Position numbers and translations under genes: made by a program. Positions 5,657 through 5,703 of a DNA stretch of 5,703 nucleotides are shown here, piece after piece; the stretch's first letter is position 1, and each line of letters opens with the position of its first letter. The DNA is from SXRF01 sp964624555 (GTDB taxonomy: Bacteria > Pseudomonadota > Alphaproteobacteria > Rickettsiales > SXRF01): positions 1-5,703 of the forward strand of contig CAZUXB010000066.1 of assembly GCA_964624555.1 (NCBI GenBank), read 5' to 3'. The notes beneath the pieces are model-generated. The model was not told the origin of the DNA. It was given only the letters and a program-made list of their open reading frames with translations, and did no database searches.

Positions 5657-5703
5657 TCAACCCAAATAATTTTCATACGTAGCAATCAATTGATCGAGGG
5701 ATG
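5652..5703 (-). repeat. Right copy of 52-bp terminal inverted repeat
   Basis: This is the exact inverted copy of 2-53. It begins at the last two bases of the final sense codon of the small gene and runs to the window end. On this side the repeat reads smoothly from the preceding gene, whereas on the left side it interrupts a pilin gene. The right copy is therefore the more likely native location; this is inference. Confidence 0.95.

Noticed and set aside
2..5703. Shufflon-like or phase-variable inversion switching the pilin C-terminus
   Set aside because: The repeat carries an in-frame TGA (30-32) ahead of the pilin sequence, so an outside N-terminal segment could not be joined in frame through the full repeat. 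No recombinase gene is present in the window, and the segment contains core genes.
2..5703. Linear replicon or transposon with terminal inverted repeats
   Set aside because: The content is chromosomal housekeeping genes (recO, parC) with no transposase, replication or telomere-resolution gene and no visible target duplication.

Overview
The window looks like chromosomal DNA from an alphaproteobacterium, probably a metagenome or draft-assembly contig. The evidence is a RecO with the alphaproteobacterial 'VSPKSGRAVS...LPLPSFL...LTGYFLE' signature, a ParC that follows recO directly (an arrangement I recall from Rhizobiales and relatives), and a pilin with the 'ALPGDM...KIDDGLP' signature of alphaproteobacterial type IV pilin-like proteins. 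I cannot place it more precisely than the class.

Layout, left to right, all genes on the + strand. (1) Positions 2-53 are an exact 52-bp inverted copy of 5652-5703, the other end of the window. (2) A pilin-like gene (45-878) has lost its prepilin leader and the first part of its N-terminal helix exactly at the inner edge of that repeat. (3) Directly after the pilin stop, 880-972 encodes the last 31 residues of the excision-repair ATPase UvrA with its stop codon; the rest of uvrA is absent. (4) 1034-1987 encodes an uncharacterised multi-spanning membrane protein with a DUF3592-like domain. (5) 1993-3114 is recO. (6) 3104-5332 is parC, whose start overlaps the end of recO. (7) A non-coding stretch (5333-5452) holds a small palindromic repeat and a good sigma70-type promoter. 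(8) 5453-5656 encodes an unrecognised 67-residue protein whose stop codon falls inside the right terminal repeat.

The most notable feature is inside recO. A block at 2569-2982, exactly 414 bp or 138 codons, is bounded by near-identical 38-39-bp inverted repeats, each of which can fold into a hairpin. It carries a DUF559 (Vsr-like, PD-(D/E)XK superfamily) endonuclease domain. The block is open and in frame, so recO still reads through as a 373-residue protein. Removing it leaves a 235-residue RecO of normal size with both halves intact. This looks like a mobile endonuclease-bearing element that has inserted into an essential-type repair gene without breaking the frame and is translated only as part of RecO.

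RecO (RecFOR recombination mediator) and ParC (topoisomerase IV A subunit) are probably co-transcribed, possibly with the membrane protein, which ends 5 nt before recO. The pilin and uvrA fragments and the terminal inverted repeat point to rearrangement or chimera formation at the window edges; the two explanations cannot be separated from sequence alone.
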